Source: J013 sp038521775 (GTDB lineage: Bacteria; Pseudomonadota; Alphaproteobacteria; Rhodobacterales; Rhodobacteraceae). Taken from it: a DNA stretch of 7,216 nt. Position numbers and translations under genes: made by a program. The stretch is from assembly GCA_038521775.1 (NCBI GenBank), contig JBCBKN010000241.1:1-7216 (forward strand), written 5' to 3'. Of this stretch, positions 1 through 6,230 are shown piece by piece; position 1 is the first letter of the stretch; each line of letters opens with the position of its first letter. Below the pieces are notes generated by a model that saw only the letters and a list, made by a program, of their open reading frames with translations, had not been told where the DNA came from and made no database searches.

Positions 1-2171
1 CCGCCCTCATGCGCCGCCCTCAGGTCCGACAGCGTGACCCGGTGCCCGGCAAAATCCACCCAGAGCCCGCCGAACCGGCCGACATGGGCCACCGGGATCT
101 CGGCGCTCAGAATGCGGGCCATGGCGTCGCGCAGCTTGTCCGGCGCAATCGCTAGAAGATAGCGGCTTTGATCCTCGCCAAAGAACCATTCGGCATGCAA
201 CAGGCTGTCCTCTTCGCGCAGCGTGACGCCGGTATCGGCGGCCAGCGCCATTTCGCCCGCGGCCACCGCCAGCCCGCCATCGGCCAGGTCATGCGCTGCC
301 GAAATCAGCCCCTCGGCCCGCAGCGCCCGCACCAGCTCGCCGGTGACGCGTTCGGCCTCCAGATCGACCGGGGGCGGCGGCCCTTCCTCAGAGCGATAGA
401 GCTCTGCCATCAGCGCGGATTGGCCCAGATGCCCGTTCGAGGCGCCGATCAGCACCGCCTCATCGCCCGGATGCGGCGCTATGGAGATCATCTGATCGAG
501 GGTTTCGAGCAATCCCACAGCCCCGATCGTGGGGGTGGGAAGGATCGCCTTGCCTTCGGTTTCGTTGTAAAGGCTCACATTTCCCGAAACGACGGGCATG
601 TCGAGCACGCGGGCCGCATCGCCGATGCCTTTGATGCAATCCACCAGCTGGCCCATGATCTCGGGCCGCTCGGGATTGCCGAAATTCAGATTGTCGGTCA
701 GCGCAAGCGGCTTTGCACCTGTGGCGCATAGGTTGCGATAGGCCTCGGCCACGGCCTGGCGCCCGCCTTCGAAGGGATCGGCCGCGCAATAGCGGGGCGT
801 GACATCCGCGGTGAAGGCAAGGGCCTTGCCGGTCCCGTGCACCCGCACAACTGCCGCGTCTGAGCCGGGCCCCACGACCGTGTCGGCGCCCACGCCATAA
901 TCATACTGTTCCCACACCCAGCGCCGCGAGCCGTAATTCAGGCTGCCCAGGATCGCCAGCAGCGCGGTCGAGGGATCTATGGTCGGCACATCCTCCAGCG
1001 GCGGCGGGGGCGGCGGCGCCTCATAGGGCCGGTCATATTCCGGGGCCATGCCCGAGAGCGCGCTGAGCGGCAGATCGGCCTTCACCTCGCCGCCATGGGC
1101 AACGATAAAGCGGTCCTCGGCAATGGTTTCGCCGACAATGGCAAAGTCGAGATCCCATTTCTCGAAGATGGCCCGCGCCGCGACCTCCGCCTCGGGCCGC
1201 AGCACCATCAGCATACGCTCCTGACTTTCCGAGAGCATCATCTCATAGGCGCTCATCCCGGTCTCGCGCAGCGGCACCTGGTCAAGATCGAGCCGAATGC
1301 CCAGCCCGCCCTTGTCGCCCATCTCGACGGCCGAGCAGGTGAGGCCCGCGGCCCCCATATCCTGAATGGCGATCACCGCGCCGCTGTCCATAAGCTCCAA
1401 ACAGGCCTCGAGCAGGCGTTTTTCGGTGAAGGGATCGCCCACCTGCACGGTGGGCCGTTTTTCTGCGCTGTCGGCGTCGAATTCGGCCGAGGCCATGGTT
1501 GCCCCGCCCACCCCGTCGCGCCCGGTTTTGGCACCCAGATAGACCACGGGCATGCCGATGCCGGCCGCGGCGGAATAGAAAATCCGGTCGGCCGGGGCGA
1601 TGCCGGCGGCAAAGGCATTGACCAGGCAATTGCCGTCATAGGCGGGGTGAAAGCGCAGCTCGCCGCCCACGGTGGGCACGCCAAAGGCGTTGCCATAGGC
1701 GCCGATGCCTTTGACCACCCCGGCCAGCAGGGCCTTGGTTTTCGGGTTCCGCGGCCCGCCGAAGGACAATGCGTTGAGCGCCGCAATGGGGCGCGCGCCC
1801 ATGGTAAAAACGTCGCGCAGAATGCCGCCCACGCCGGTGGCCGCACCCTGATGCGGCTCGATAAAGCTGGGATGGTTGTGGCTTTCCATCTTGAAGACCA
1901 CCGCCAGGCCGTCGCCGATATCGACAACGCCTGCATTCTCGCCCGGCCCCTGAATGACCTGCGGGCCGGTCGTGGGCAGGGTGCGCAGCCATTTCTTGGA
2001 GCTTTTGTAGGAACAATGCTCGTTCCACATGGCCGAAAAGATGCCCAGCTCGGTATAGCTCGGCGACCGGCCCAAAAGCTCAAGGATGCGCGCATACTCC
2101 TCCGCAGACAAACCAAGGTCAGCGGCCAAAGCCTGTGTCGCCTCCGGATCGCGCACGTGTTCGTCCTTCAC
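1..2171 (-). CDS. purL: Phosphoribosylformylglycinamidine synthase subunit PurL (C-terminus cut by window edge)
   Basis: PurL uses ATP and ammonia to turn FGAR into FGAM, step four of cytosolic de novo purine synthesis; in the multi-subunit form it works with PurS and the glutaminase PurQ. The window holds 723 residues without a stop. The C-terminal end reads LSDLRAAHEG, so only a short tail should be missing. Family landmarks are in order: WNEHCSY near residues 49-55 with the conserved His at 52, MESHNHPS at 95-102, the Gly-rich GAATGVGGI just after, SESQERML near 310-320, and NLNFGNPE plus VSGNVSLYNE in the second half. This is the small PurL type (about 720-740 residues), not the long enterobacterial fusion. 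I chose GTG at 2171 because GGGGAGG lies 5 nt upstream; an in-frame ATG at 2201 lacks a ribosome binding site and has a stop (2205-2207) just before it. Residues 386-391 are six consecutive prolines, in an inter-domain linker position. No frameshift was found. Confidence 0.97.
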   Translation of the reverse strand, partial: MKDEHVRDPEATQALAADLGLSAEEYARILELLGRSPSYTELGIFSAMWNEHCSYKSSKKWLRTLPTTGPQVIQGPGENAGVVDIGDGLAVVFKMESHNHPSFIEPHQGAATGVGGILRDVFTMGARPIAALNALSFGGPRNPKTKALLAGVVKGIGAYGNAFGVPTVGGELRFHPAYDGNCLVNAFAAGIAPADRIFYSAAAGIGMPVVYLGAKTGRDGVGGATMASAEFDADSAEKRPTVQVGDPFTEKRLLEACLELMDSGAVIAIQDMGAAGLTCSAVEMGDKGGLGIRLDLDQVPLRETGMSAYEMMLSESQERMLMVLRPEAEVAARAIFEKWDLDFAIVGETIAEDRFIVAHGGEVKADLPLSALSGMAPEYDRPYEAPPPPPPLEDVPTIDPSTALLAILGSLNYGSRRWVWEQYDYGVGADTVVGPGSDAAVVRVHGTGKALAFTADVTPRYCAADPFEGGRQAVAEAYRNLCATGAKPLALTDNLNFGNPERPEIMGQLVDCIKGIGDAARVLDMPVVSGNVSLYNETEGKAILPTPTIGAVGLLETLDQMISIAPHPGDEAVLIGASNGHLGQSALMAELYRSEEGPPPPVDLEAERVTGELVRALRAEGLISAAHDLADGGLAVAAGEMALAADTGVTLREEDSLLHAEWFFGEDQSRYLLAIAPDKLRDAMARILSAEIPVAHVGRFGGLWVDFAGHRVTLSDLRAAHEG

Positions 2172-2176
2172 TCTCG

Positions 2177-2183
2177 CCTCCCC
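2177..2183 (-). promoter_or_regulatory. Ribosome binding site of purL, supports GTG start
   Basis: On the minus strand this reads GGGGAGG, 5 nt before the GTG at 2171. It is the only good Shine-Dalgarno match near the N-terminus and favours the GTG over the in-frame ATG at 2201. Confidence 0.7.
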
Positions 2184-2206
2184 AAGGTCTAGACGCCGCA
2201 TCGGTC

Positions 2207-2229
2207 ATGCGAAAGCCCGGTTTTCGCAT
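2207..2229. promoter_or_regulatory. Perfect 8-bp inverted repeat in the purL / sulfotransferase divergent region
   Basis: Arms ATGCGAAA (2207-2214) and TTTCGCAT (2222-2229) are exact reverse complements separated by 7 nt. The element lies 23 nt upstream of the purL ribosome binding site and 88 nt upstream of the sulfotransferase start. It could be an operator for a dimeric regulator or a small hairpin in the purL leader. It vaguely recalls purine-operator style sequences (A-rich core with CG), but it does not match the enterobacterial PurR box closely, so no regulator is named. Confidence 0.45.
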
Positions 2230-2245
2230 CCGTGGCCCCCGGCCT

Positions 2246-2267
2246 GCTGCGGGCCAATTGCCGCAGC
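2246..2267. promoter_or_regulatory. Second dyad, 7-bp arms around a CAATTG core
   Basis: Arms GCTGCGG (2246-2252) and CCGCAGC (2261-2267) are exact reverse complements with an 8-nt spacer that itself contains the palindrome CAATTG. It sits between the first dyad and the sulfotransferase gene and overlaps the possible -35 of that gene, a layout that would suit a repressor site. It lacks a T-tract, so it is not a convincing intrinsic terminator. GC-rich DNA produces short dyads by chance, so confidence is modest. Confidence 0.35.
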
Positions 2268-2286
2268 GCGGGGCATGTCCTACTAA
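2258..2286 (+). promoter_or_regulatory. Weak candidate sigma-70 promoter for the sulfotransferase gene
   Basis: TTGCCG (2258-2263) and TACTAA (2281-2286) are separated by 17 nt, about 30 nt before the start codon. Both hexamers are poor consensus matches (4/6 and 3/6). This is the best candidate I could see by eye in the spacer; no clear promoter was found for purL. Confidence 0.2.
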
Positions 2287-2306
2287 ATGGCGGTGACCAA
2301 ATTGTT

Positions 2307-2312
2307 GAGGGG
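2307..2312 (+). promoter_or_regulatory. Ribosome binding site of the sulfotransferase gene
   Basis: GAGGGG lies 5 nt before the ATG at 2318. An ATG at 2313 is out of frame and touches the site, so 2318 is the better start. Confidence 0.65.
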
Positions 2313-2317
2313 ATGGG

Positions 2318-2971
2318 ATGGGCAAGCCGTTCAAGGTGTTCGGGATCGGGTTCCACAAGACGGGCACGACCTCGCTGCGCCAGGCGCTGCGCCTGTTGGG
2401 CTATAACCACCATCCCTACCGCCCCGTTCTGAACAAGGCTCTGGCACAGGGCGATATGGCATCGCTGTTTGACGCGGCCGAGGCGTTCGACAGTTTCGAG
2501 GACTGGCCCTGGCCGCTGGTCTGGCGGGCGCTCGATGAACGCTATGGCGATTCGGCGCGCTTTGTTCTGACCCGGCGCGCCTCGGCCGAGATCTGGCTGG
2601 AAAGTCTCAAATCCCATGCCGAGCGCAGCGCCGGCGGCGGCTTTGCGCGGCGCCTGGCCTATGGGCATGCCTTTCCGCATGGGCAGGAGGGCGCGCATCT
2701 TAAGGCCTATCACGCCCATCTCGACGCGGTGCGGCAGTATTTCGCCATGCCCGCCCGGGCGCATCGGTTCACCGAGCTGTGCTGGGAGGCGGGCGATGGC
2801 TGGCCCGAGCTGTGCGGGTTTCTGGGCGAGGTGCCGCCAGAGACCGGCTTCCCCCACGCAAACGCAAAAAGCGCGGCCCGCCCCGATGCCAGCCGCATTG
2901 CACTCAACCTTGCCCGGATCCGGCGCCTCGCGCGGCGCCGCGGCAACATGCAAGCGGCACGGCGCCGGTAA
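2318..2971 (+). CDS. Small P-loop sulfotransferase family protein
   Basis: This 217-residue protein has the signature of PAPS-dependent sulfotransferases, which move a sulfuryl group from 3'-phosphoadenylyl sulfate to a hydroxyl or amine. FGIGFHKTGTTSL at residues 8-20 is the 5'-phosphosulfate-binding loop with Lys14. RFVLTRRASAEIWLESL at 81-97 fits the 3'-phosphate-binding strand and helix, with Arg86/Arg87 and Trp93. ETGFPHAN near 175-182 resembles the FPHxN motif common near the C-terminus of the short Sulfotransfer_4-like proteins. There is no signal peptide or membrane segment, so it is probably cytosolic. The last 25 residues are rich in arginine. It is transcribed alone, divergent from purL and convergent with the TerB-DnaJ gene, so the context does not reveal its acceptor substrate. 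Family assignment is firm; substrate is unknown. Confidence 0.85.
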   Translation: MGKPFKVFGIGFHKTGTTSLRQALRLLGYNHHPYRPVLNKALAQGDMASLFDAAEAFDSFEDWPWPLVWRALDERYGDSARFVLTRRASAEIWLESLKSHAERSAGGGFARRLAYGHAFPHGQEGAHLKAYHAHLDAVRQYFAMPARAHRFTELCWEAGDGWPELCGFLGEVPPETGFPHANAKSAARPDASRIALNLARIRRLARRRGNMQAARRR

Positions 2972-3003
2972 CGGAGGGTATGAACGGCCGGCCGGGTGAC
3001 ATC

Positions 3004-3138
3004 GGGCAGGCCGGTGCGGGCAGGCCGGTGCGGGCCGGGCGCGCAAGGTTGGGCGCGCAGGGCAGGGCGGCGCGGTCCGGGAAGGGCGGGTCGAGTAGGC
3101 CGGGCCGGGAAGGGCGGGCTGAGAAGGGCGGGTCGGGG
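3004..3138. repeat. Degenerate 14-bp tandem repeat, about ten units
   Basis: Written in 14-nt rows from 3004, nearly every row begins with GGG or GG and repeats the preceding pattern. Rows 3004 and 3018 are identical (GGGCAGGCCGGTGC). GGGCGCGCA recurs at 3037 and 3051, exactly 14 nt apart. CCGGGAAGGGCGGG recurs at 3077 and 3105, exactly 28 nt apart. The unit is not a multiple of three, so it is not a coding repeat. It fills the convergent spacer between the sulfotransferase stop (2971) and the TerB-DnaJ stop (3140). No intrinsic terminator with a T-run is visible in this spacer. Confidence 0.75.
3102..3138 (+). other. G-quadruplex-forming tract, plus strand
   Basis: Eight G-runs of at least three occur in 37 nt, with loops CC, AA, C, CTGAGAA, C and TC between most of them. 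Several overlapping sets satisfy the G3+N1-7 rule; the tightest is at 3102-3118 with loops of 2, 2 and 1. It ends directly beside the stop codon of the TerB-DnaJ gene and lies in the 3' region of the sulfotransferase transcript, where an RNA quadruplex could slow polymerase or protect an RNA end. Folding is inferred from sequence only. Confidence 0.6.
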
Positions 3139-3139
3139 A

Positions 3140-3832
3140 TCAGACCGCGGTTTCGGGCTTGCGGGCGCGCAGCTCCTCATAGGCGCGGTTGATATCGGCG
3201 ATGCGGCGGGTTGCCAGGGCGATCATCTCCTCGGGCAACCCGCGCGCGATCAGCTGGTCGGGATGCGAGGCGCGCACAAGGGTGCGGTAGCGCTGGCGCA
3301 GCTCGTCATCCGATGCGCCGTGACCGACCCCCAGCACTTCCCAGGGGTTCCAGCGGTCGGGCACCCAGCGGGCGATCATCTCGGCATAGCAGGGCGCATC
3401 GATCTCGAAGATCCGCGCCACCTCCTCCAGGAAAAGCTCCTCATTGGGGTGGAACTCGCCATCGGCCATCGCGATGGCAAAAAGCGCATCGAGCACATCC
3501 TTGAGCACGCTGCGGTCATGCTCGAACAGCCGGCGCAGCTGCCGCGCATACACCTCGAAATGCGCCGCGTCCTGACGCAGCAGATTGTAGACCTGCGCGA
3601 CCCTTGCTTCATCCTCCGGCCGGATCAGAAAGATCTCGCGAAACGTGGTCACTTCGTCCCGGGTCACCTGGCCGTCGGCCTTGGCAATCTTGGCTGCAAG
3701 CGCGATGACGCCAATGGTGAATGTCGTGGTCTGCCGCGGATCCGGGTGCCGCTCGAACACAGCAAGCGGGTTGAGCTGCGAGAGCAGCTCAGCGATTCGG
3801 TCCCAGATCGAGCTTCCCTGGGTCAAGCCCAT
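3140..3832 (-). CDS. TerB-like and DnaJ-domain co-chaperone (DjlA-like, soluble)
   Basis: The 230-residue product has two domains. Residues about 35-155 form a helical TerB-like domain with the paired acidic signatures KADGQVTRDE (51-60) and MADGEFHPNEE (122-132), typical of the metal-binding TerB fold. Residues about 162-222 form a J-domain: NPWEVLGVGHGASDDELRQRY followed by the essential HPD at 190-192 and a final NRAYEEL helix. J-domains stimulate the ATPase of DnaK-type Hsp70. DjlA of enterobacteria has an N-terminal membrane anchor; none is visible here, so this form is likely soluble. The start is uncertain: ATG 3832 has GGAGG touching it, while TTG 3826 lies at a normal 6-nt spacing. 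Related proteins, as I recall, begin close to the SIW motif seen at residues 8-10, which suits either start. It follows the CitE-like gene on the same strand after 186 nt. It may simply be a conserved housekeeping gene rather than part of that operon. Confidence 0.9.
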   Translation of the reverse strand: MGLTQGSSIWDRIAELLSQLNPLAVFERHPDPRQTTTFTIGVIALAAKIAKADGQVTRDEVTTFREIFLIRPEDEARVAQVYNLLRQDAAHFEVYARQLRRLFEHDRSVLKDVLDALFAIAMADGEFHPNEELFLEEVARIFEIDAPCYAEMIARWVPDRWNPWEVLGVGHGASDDELRQRYRTLVRASHPDQLIARGLPEEMIALATRRIADINRAYEELRARKPETAV

Positions 3833-3837
3833 CCTCC
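3833..3837 (-). promoter_or_regulatory. Ribosome binding site that leaves the TerB-DnaJ start ambiguous
   Basis: GGAGG on the minus strand abuts ATG 3832 with no spacer but stands 6 nt from in-frame TTG 3826. Normal spacing therefore favours the TTG, giving a protein two residues shorter. Confidence 0.45.
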
Positions 3838-3860
3838 GCCGCGGCTGTCCGCCCGGGATG

Positions 3861-3897
3861 CCCCCAGTGCGCCCCCTTGGCACCCCCGTGGCCCCCC
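3861..3897 (-). other. G-quadruplex-forming tract, minus strand, upstream of TerB-DnaJ gene
   Basis: On the minus strand four runs of five or six G are separated by loops of 4, 6 and 6 nt (plus-strand C-runs at 3892-3897, 3883-3887, 3872-3876 and 3861-3865). Three more runs of four or five G continue the pattern to 3929. The tract is 29 nt upstream of the start at 3832, on the sense strand, so it would fall in the promoter or 5' leader of the gene. Confidence 0.55.
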
Positions 3898-3930
3898 TCG
3901 AAGCGCCCCCTTGGCGCCCCTGTGGCCCCG
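3869..3930. repeat. 28-bp direct repeat, period 34 bp
   Basis: Copies at 3869-3896 and 3903-3930 share 25 of 28 bases; both begin GCGCCCCCTTGGC and differ at positions 14, 19 and 28. It lies in the 186-nt spacer between the CitE-like and TerB-DnaJ genes. The rest of that spacer (3931-4018) shows no clear terminator or promoter by eye. Confidence 0.65.
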
Positions 3931-4018
3931 GAATTGGCCCGACAGACGCGCCTTCAGCCGCCTTCTTTGCGGGGCGTGGCCGCTGTGGCCGGCACCGGTG
4001 GCGTTGCGCGGGTCGTGC

Positions 4019-5050
4019 CTAAAGCGCAAGCCGGGGCGGCGCCTCCGCCCCATGTGCAATGATGCCATAAGCATCGGCGCGGGCAACCATCCTTTCGGCC
4101 CAGGCACGATGCGTCGCAGGCTCGGCCATCGCACCATCCTGGCGAAACACCGCCGCGGCATCGGCGGCAAGGATCTGCCGGGCGCGGGCAAGCTCATCGG
4201 CGGCCACGCAAAAGCCGCGCTCGATCAGCGGCACCTGCTGCGGGTGGATCGCGGTCTTGCCGACAAAGCCGAAGGCCGCATCGCGCGCCGTCTCGCGGAT
4301 CAGGGTGGCCCTGTCATCCATAATGTCAAAGACCGGCGCGGTCAGGGGCAGGCCAAGCGCGCCAAGCTGGCACATGATCTGCGACAGGGCTGCAAAAAGC
4401 GGGCCCTCATAGATGGTCTCGCCGGCCAGGCGGCGCAGCGCCAGCGCGCCCAGCAGGTCATTGCCGCCGATGCGCAGGGCGATCACGCGATCAACCGCGC
4501 CTTCGGCCAGAGTTGCGCCAAAGGTGCCGAGGGCGGCCGGGTCGAAGACCCAGGCCTGCTCAAGCGTGGGCATCAGGCGCAGCCCGGAGGCCGTGGCAAG
4601 GTCGAGCCAGCCGGTCAGATCTTCCGGCCCGATCTTGGGGGCCACAAAGCCCGCCACTTCCGAAATGCCGGGCAGTGCTGCGAGGTCGCGGGCCATTTCC
4701 AGGTTGCGCGGGCGGATGAAGAGCATGGGCTCAGCCGGACCGCTTTTGCCGGTCGAGCGGGCGGGGGTGCGGCCGGACCAGTCCGCCAAAAGCCGGCGCA
4801 GCGCCGCCAGACCGGCCTCGGTCTCGGCCACGTGCAGGGCATCTTCCAGGCAGAGCACAACCGACCGGGCCGGCCAGGGCTTCTGGCCGCGCAGAAAGGC
4901 CGGTATCGCGGGATGGACCACGGGCATATAGAGCGTCGCACCCAGCCGCATGGCATGCGCCAGACGCGTCATCCGGGCGGCGAACGGGCTCTGGTCCGCT
5001 TGCGTCTGCGCCGTCGGCGGCGAAGTTGCCTGTGCATCCGATCCGGCCAT
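4019..5050 (-). CDS. CitE-like HpcH/HpaI aldolase / citrate lyase beta family protein
   Basis: This 343-residue TIM-barrel protein belongs to the Mg-dependent HpcH/HpaI-CitE superfamily, which makes or breaks C-C bonds next to a carboxylate, often on CoA thioesters. Landmarks in order are VVLCLEDAL at 64-72 (the family's DLEDAV, with acidic residues 69-70), FIRPR at 111-115 with the substrate-binding arginines, LMPTLEQ at 159-165 with Glu164 as the usual metal ligand, GGNDLL at 195-200 (family GxxDL), and GFVGKTAIHPQQV at 261-273. It starts one base after the stop of the StiP-like gene, behind a strong GGGAGGG site, so it is co-transcribed with that gene. CitE-like proteins are a recurring member of the Ter-associated biosynthetic cluster together with StiP/PELOTA and HAD proteins. 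Substrate is not known; the family assignment is firm. The first 20 residues are polar and probably disordered. Confidence 0.88.
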   Translation of the reverse strand: MAGSDAQATSPPTAQTQADQSPFAARMTRLAHAMRLGATLYMPVVHPAIPAFLRGQKPWPARSVVLCLEDALHVAETEAGLAALRRLLADWSGRTPARSTGKSGPAEPMLFIRPRNLEMARDLAALPGISEVAGFVAPKIGPEDLTGWLDLATASGLRLMPTLEQAWVFDPAALGTFGATLAEGAVDRVIALRIGGNDLLGALALRRLAGETIYEGPLFAALSQIMCQLGALGLPLTAPVFDIMDDRATLIRETARDAAFGFVGKTAIHPQQVPLIERGFCVAADELARARQILAADAAAVFRQDGAMAEPATHRAWAERMVARADAYGIIAHGAEAPPRLAL

Positions 5051-5051
5051 C

Positions 5052-6230
5052 TCAGCGCCCTCCCGCCCGGCCCGCCATTGCGCGGATCACCGTGATCGCA
5101 CGGTACGGCGCCACAAGTGCGGGGTCGACCTCCAGCAAGATGCCGCGCTCGCTGGCCAGCGTCTCCAGCCCTGCAAGATCGGGGTCGCCAGTGCCGCGGA
5201 TCAACACGCGTTCGGGTGCGCGGCGCAGCACGGCCCTCGTGGCCTCGGCAATGCCGGGCTTGATCCGGTTCCGGTTGGCAATGTCGAAGCGCGCGGCAAC
5301 CCGATCGATCGTCTCGGCCGCAGCGGCCCGAGCTTTCGCCCGTGCTGCCTCCCGTGCGTCCTGCCGTTTTGCTTCCTGTGCCGTAGGGCCGGCAGAGCTT
5401 GGGGCCGCTTGGGCCAAAGCGGCCAGCATGGGCGGCGTCAACGCGTCGACAAAGCTGCGCGAGCGGTCCCATCCGGCCAGATGGTCGGCCCGGACCGTGG
5501 CGTGGAACTCGCCCGGGGCCACCAACCTGTCATTGAGGATCGTGCGACTGACCAGGCCCGACACGATGCCCCCCAGAATGCCCGATGGGATGAGCCAGTC
5601 GTCATGGCTGGCCGAAAGCCAGGCGCGGCCGCAGGGATCGGCCAGGGCCACAAGCCGCGGCGCGATCTCCGGCGCGCGGGTGGCAAGGTCGCCTTCAAGC
5701 TCGCCCGCAATGGCGCCCTTGCCGGTCCACCCGTCGACAAAAACCAGGCCCGCGGGCGGCCGGGCTGCGCGGATCGCCTGCAGCGCGGTGAGGTCAAGCC
5801 CACGGTCGCGGATGATCGAGATCCCGAAATGCGCCACATCGCGGCCCAGGGCCCGCAGCGCCCGGGTCAGAAGCACGCCCAGCGGCACCCCGGCCCGGAC
5901 CAGGCTGGCCAGGGTGATCGGCCCAGGCAGCGCTGCGTTGAGGCTGACCGCCAGCGCCGCCGTCTCGCGCGCCATCCTGGCGCCATGGCGGGCAAGGGCC
6001 GTGTCAAACACCGCCAGGTATTCCGGGCTGGGCGGGGCCTCGCGCGCGATCATCTCGGAATAATGCATCGCGCCGGTCTGGATCAGCCGCTCTTTCTCTT
6101 CGGCCGAACGCTGGTGGTAGGCCTCTGCCCCGACGGGCTTGAGAAGGAAGGTGACATCCTCGGGCGCATAGCTGCCCGAAAACCCGGTATCGACCGCCGC
6201 GGCCGCGGCTTTGCCAGCCATCCCGCTCAC
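5052..6230 (-). CDS. StiP-family protein with C-terminal PELOTA-like domain
   Basis: The product is 392 residues from GTG 6230. The N-terminal two thirds (about 18-265) match the StiP family (once named PRTase_1): SGSYAPEDVTFLLKP, HYSEM near 56-60, GISIIRDRGLD, FVDGWTGKGAI near 164-174, and IPSGILGGIVSGLVSRTI near 214-231. An Ala/Arg/Gln-rich linker (about 270-305) leads to a C-terminal segment, FDIANRNRIKPGIAEATRAVLRRAPERVLIRG onward, resembling the PELOTA RNA-binding domain found on these proteins. The family is predicted to act in a Ter-linked pathway; some call it a cysteine protease, while DGWTGKG recalls a phosphoribosyl-diphosphate loop. Only one Cys (about residue 200, in DPCG) exists in the protein. 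GTG 6230 overlaps the HAD stop by 4 nt (GTGA) and has GGAGG 8 nt upstream; ATG 6221 has that site 17 nt away. Biochemical activity is unproven. Confidence 0.82.
   Translation of the reverse strand: MSGMAGKAAAAAVDTGFSGSYAPEDVTFLLKPVGAEAYHQRSAEEKERLIQTGAMHYSEMIAREAPPSPEYLAVFDTALARHGARMARETAALAVSLNAALPGPITLASLVRAGVPLGVLLTRALRALGRDVAHFGISIIRDRGLDLTALQAIRAARPPAGLVFVDGWTGKGAIAGELEGDLATRAPEIAPRLVALADPCGRAWLSASHDDWLIPSGILGGIVSGLVSRTILNDRLVAPGEFHATVRADHLAGWDRSRSFVDALTPPMLAALAQAAPSSAGPTAQEAKRQDAREAARAKARAAAAETIDRVAARFDIANRNRIKPGIAEATRAVLRRAPERVLIRGTGDPDLAGLETLASERGILLEVDPALVAPYRAITVIRAMAGRAGGR
5058..5064 (-). promoter_or_regulatory. Ribosome binding site of the CitE-like gene, inside the preceding gene
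   Basis: GGGAGGG on the minus strand stands 7 nt before ATG 5050 and lies within the last codons of the StiP-like gene, as expected for coupled translation. Confidence 0.65.

Noticed and set aside
999..1016. Six-proline run in PurL as a sign of frameshift or insertion
   Set aside because: Conserved PurL sequence continues in the same frame on both sides; it sits in an inter-domain linker where proline-rich sequence is tolerated.
1095..2192. A 365-residue plus-strand open frame antisense to purL
   Set aside because: It opposes the well-conserved PurL core, and its product is a low-complexity Gly/Ala/His mixture typical of a shadow frame.
2985..3000. Intrinsic terminator after the sulfotransferase gene
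   Set aside because: The GGCCGGCC palindrome there has no loop of suitable size and no following T-run.
2189..3046. A 285-residue minus-strand open frame opposite the sulfotransferase gene
   Set aside because: It runs antisense to a protein with clear PAPS-binding motifs and shows no family signature.
2972..3139. CRISPR array in the repetitive spacer
   Set aside because: Units are 14 nt, degenerate and contiguous, with no unique spacers between them.
2996..5095. A 699-residue plus-strand open frame across the TerB-DnaJ and CitE-like genes
   Set aside because: Its translation is Arg/Gly/Pro/His-rich with no family resemblance and lies antisense to two genes with clear motifs; long antisense frames are expected at this GC content.
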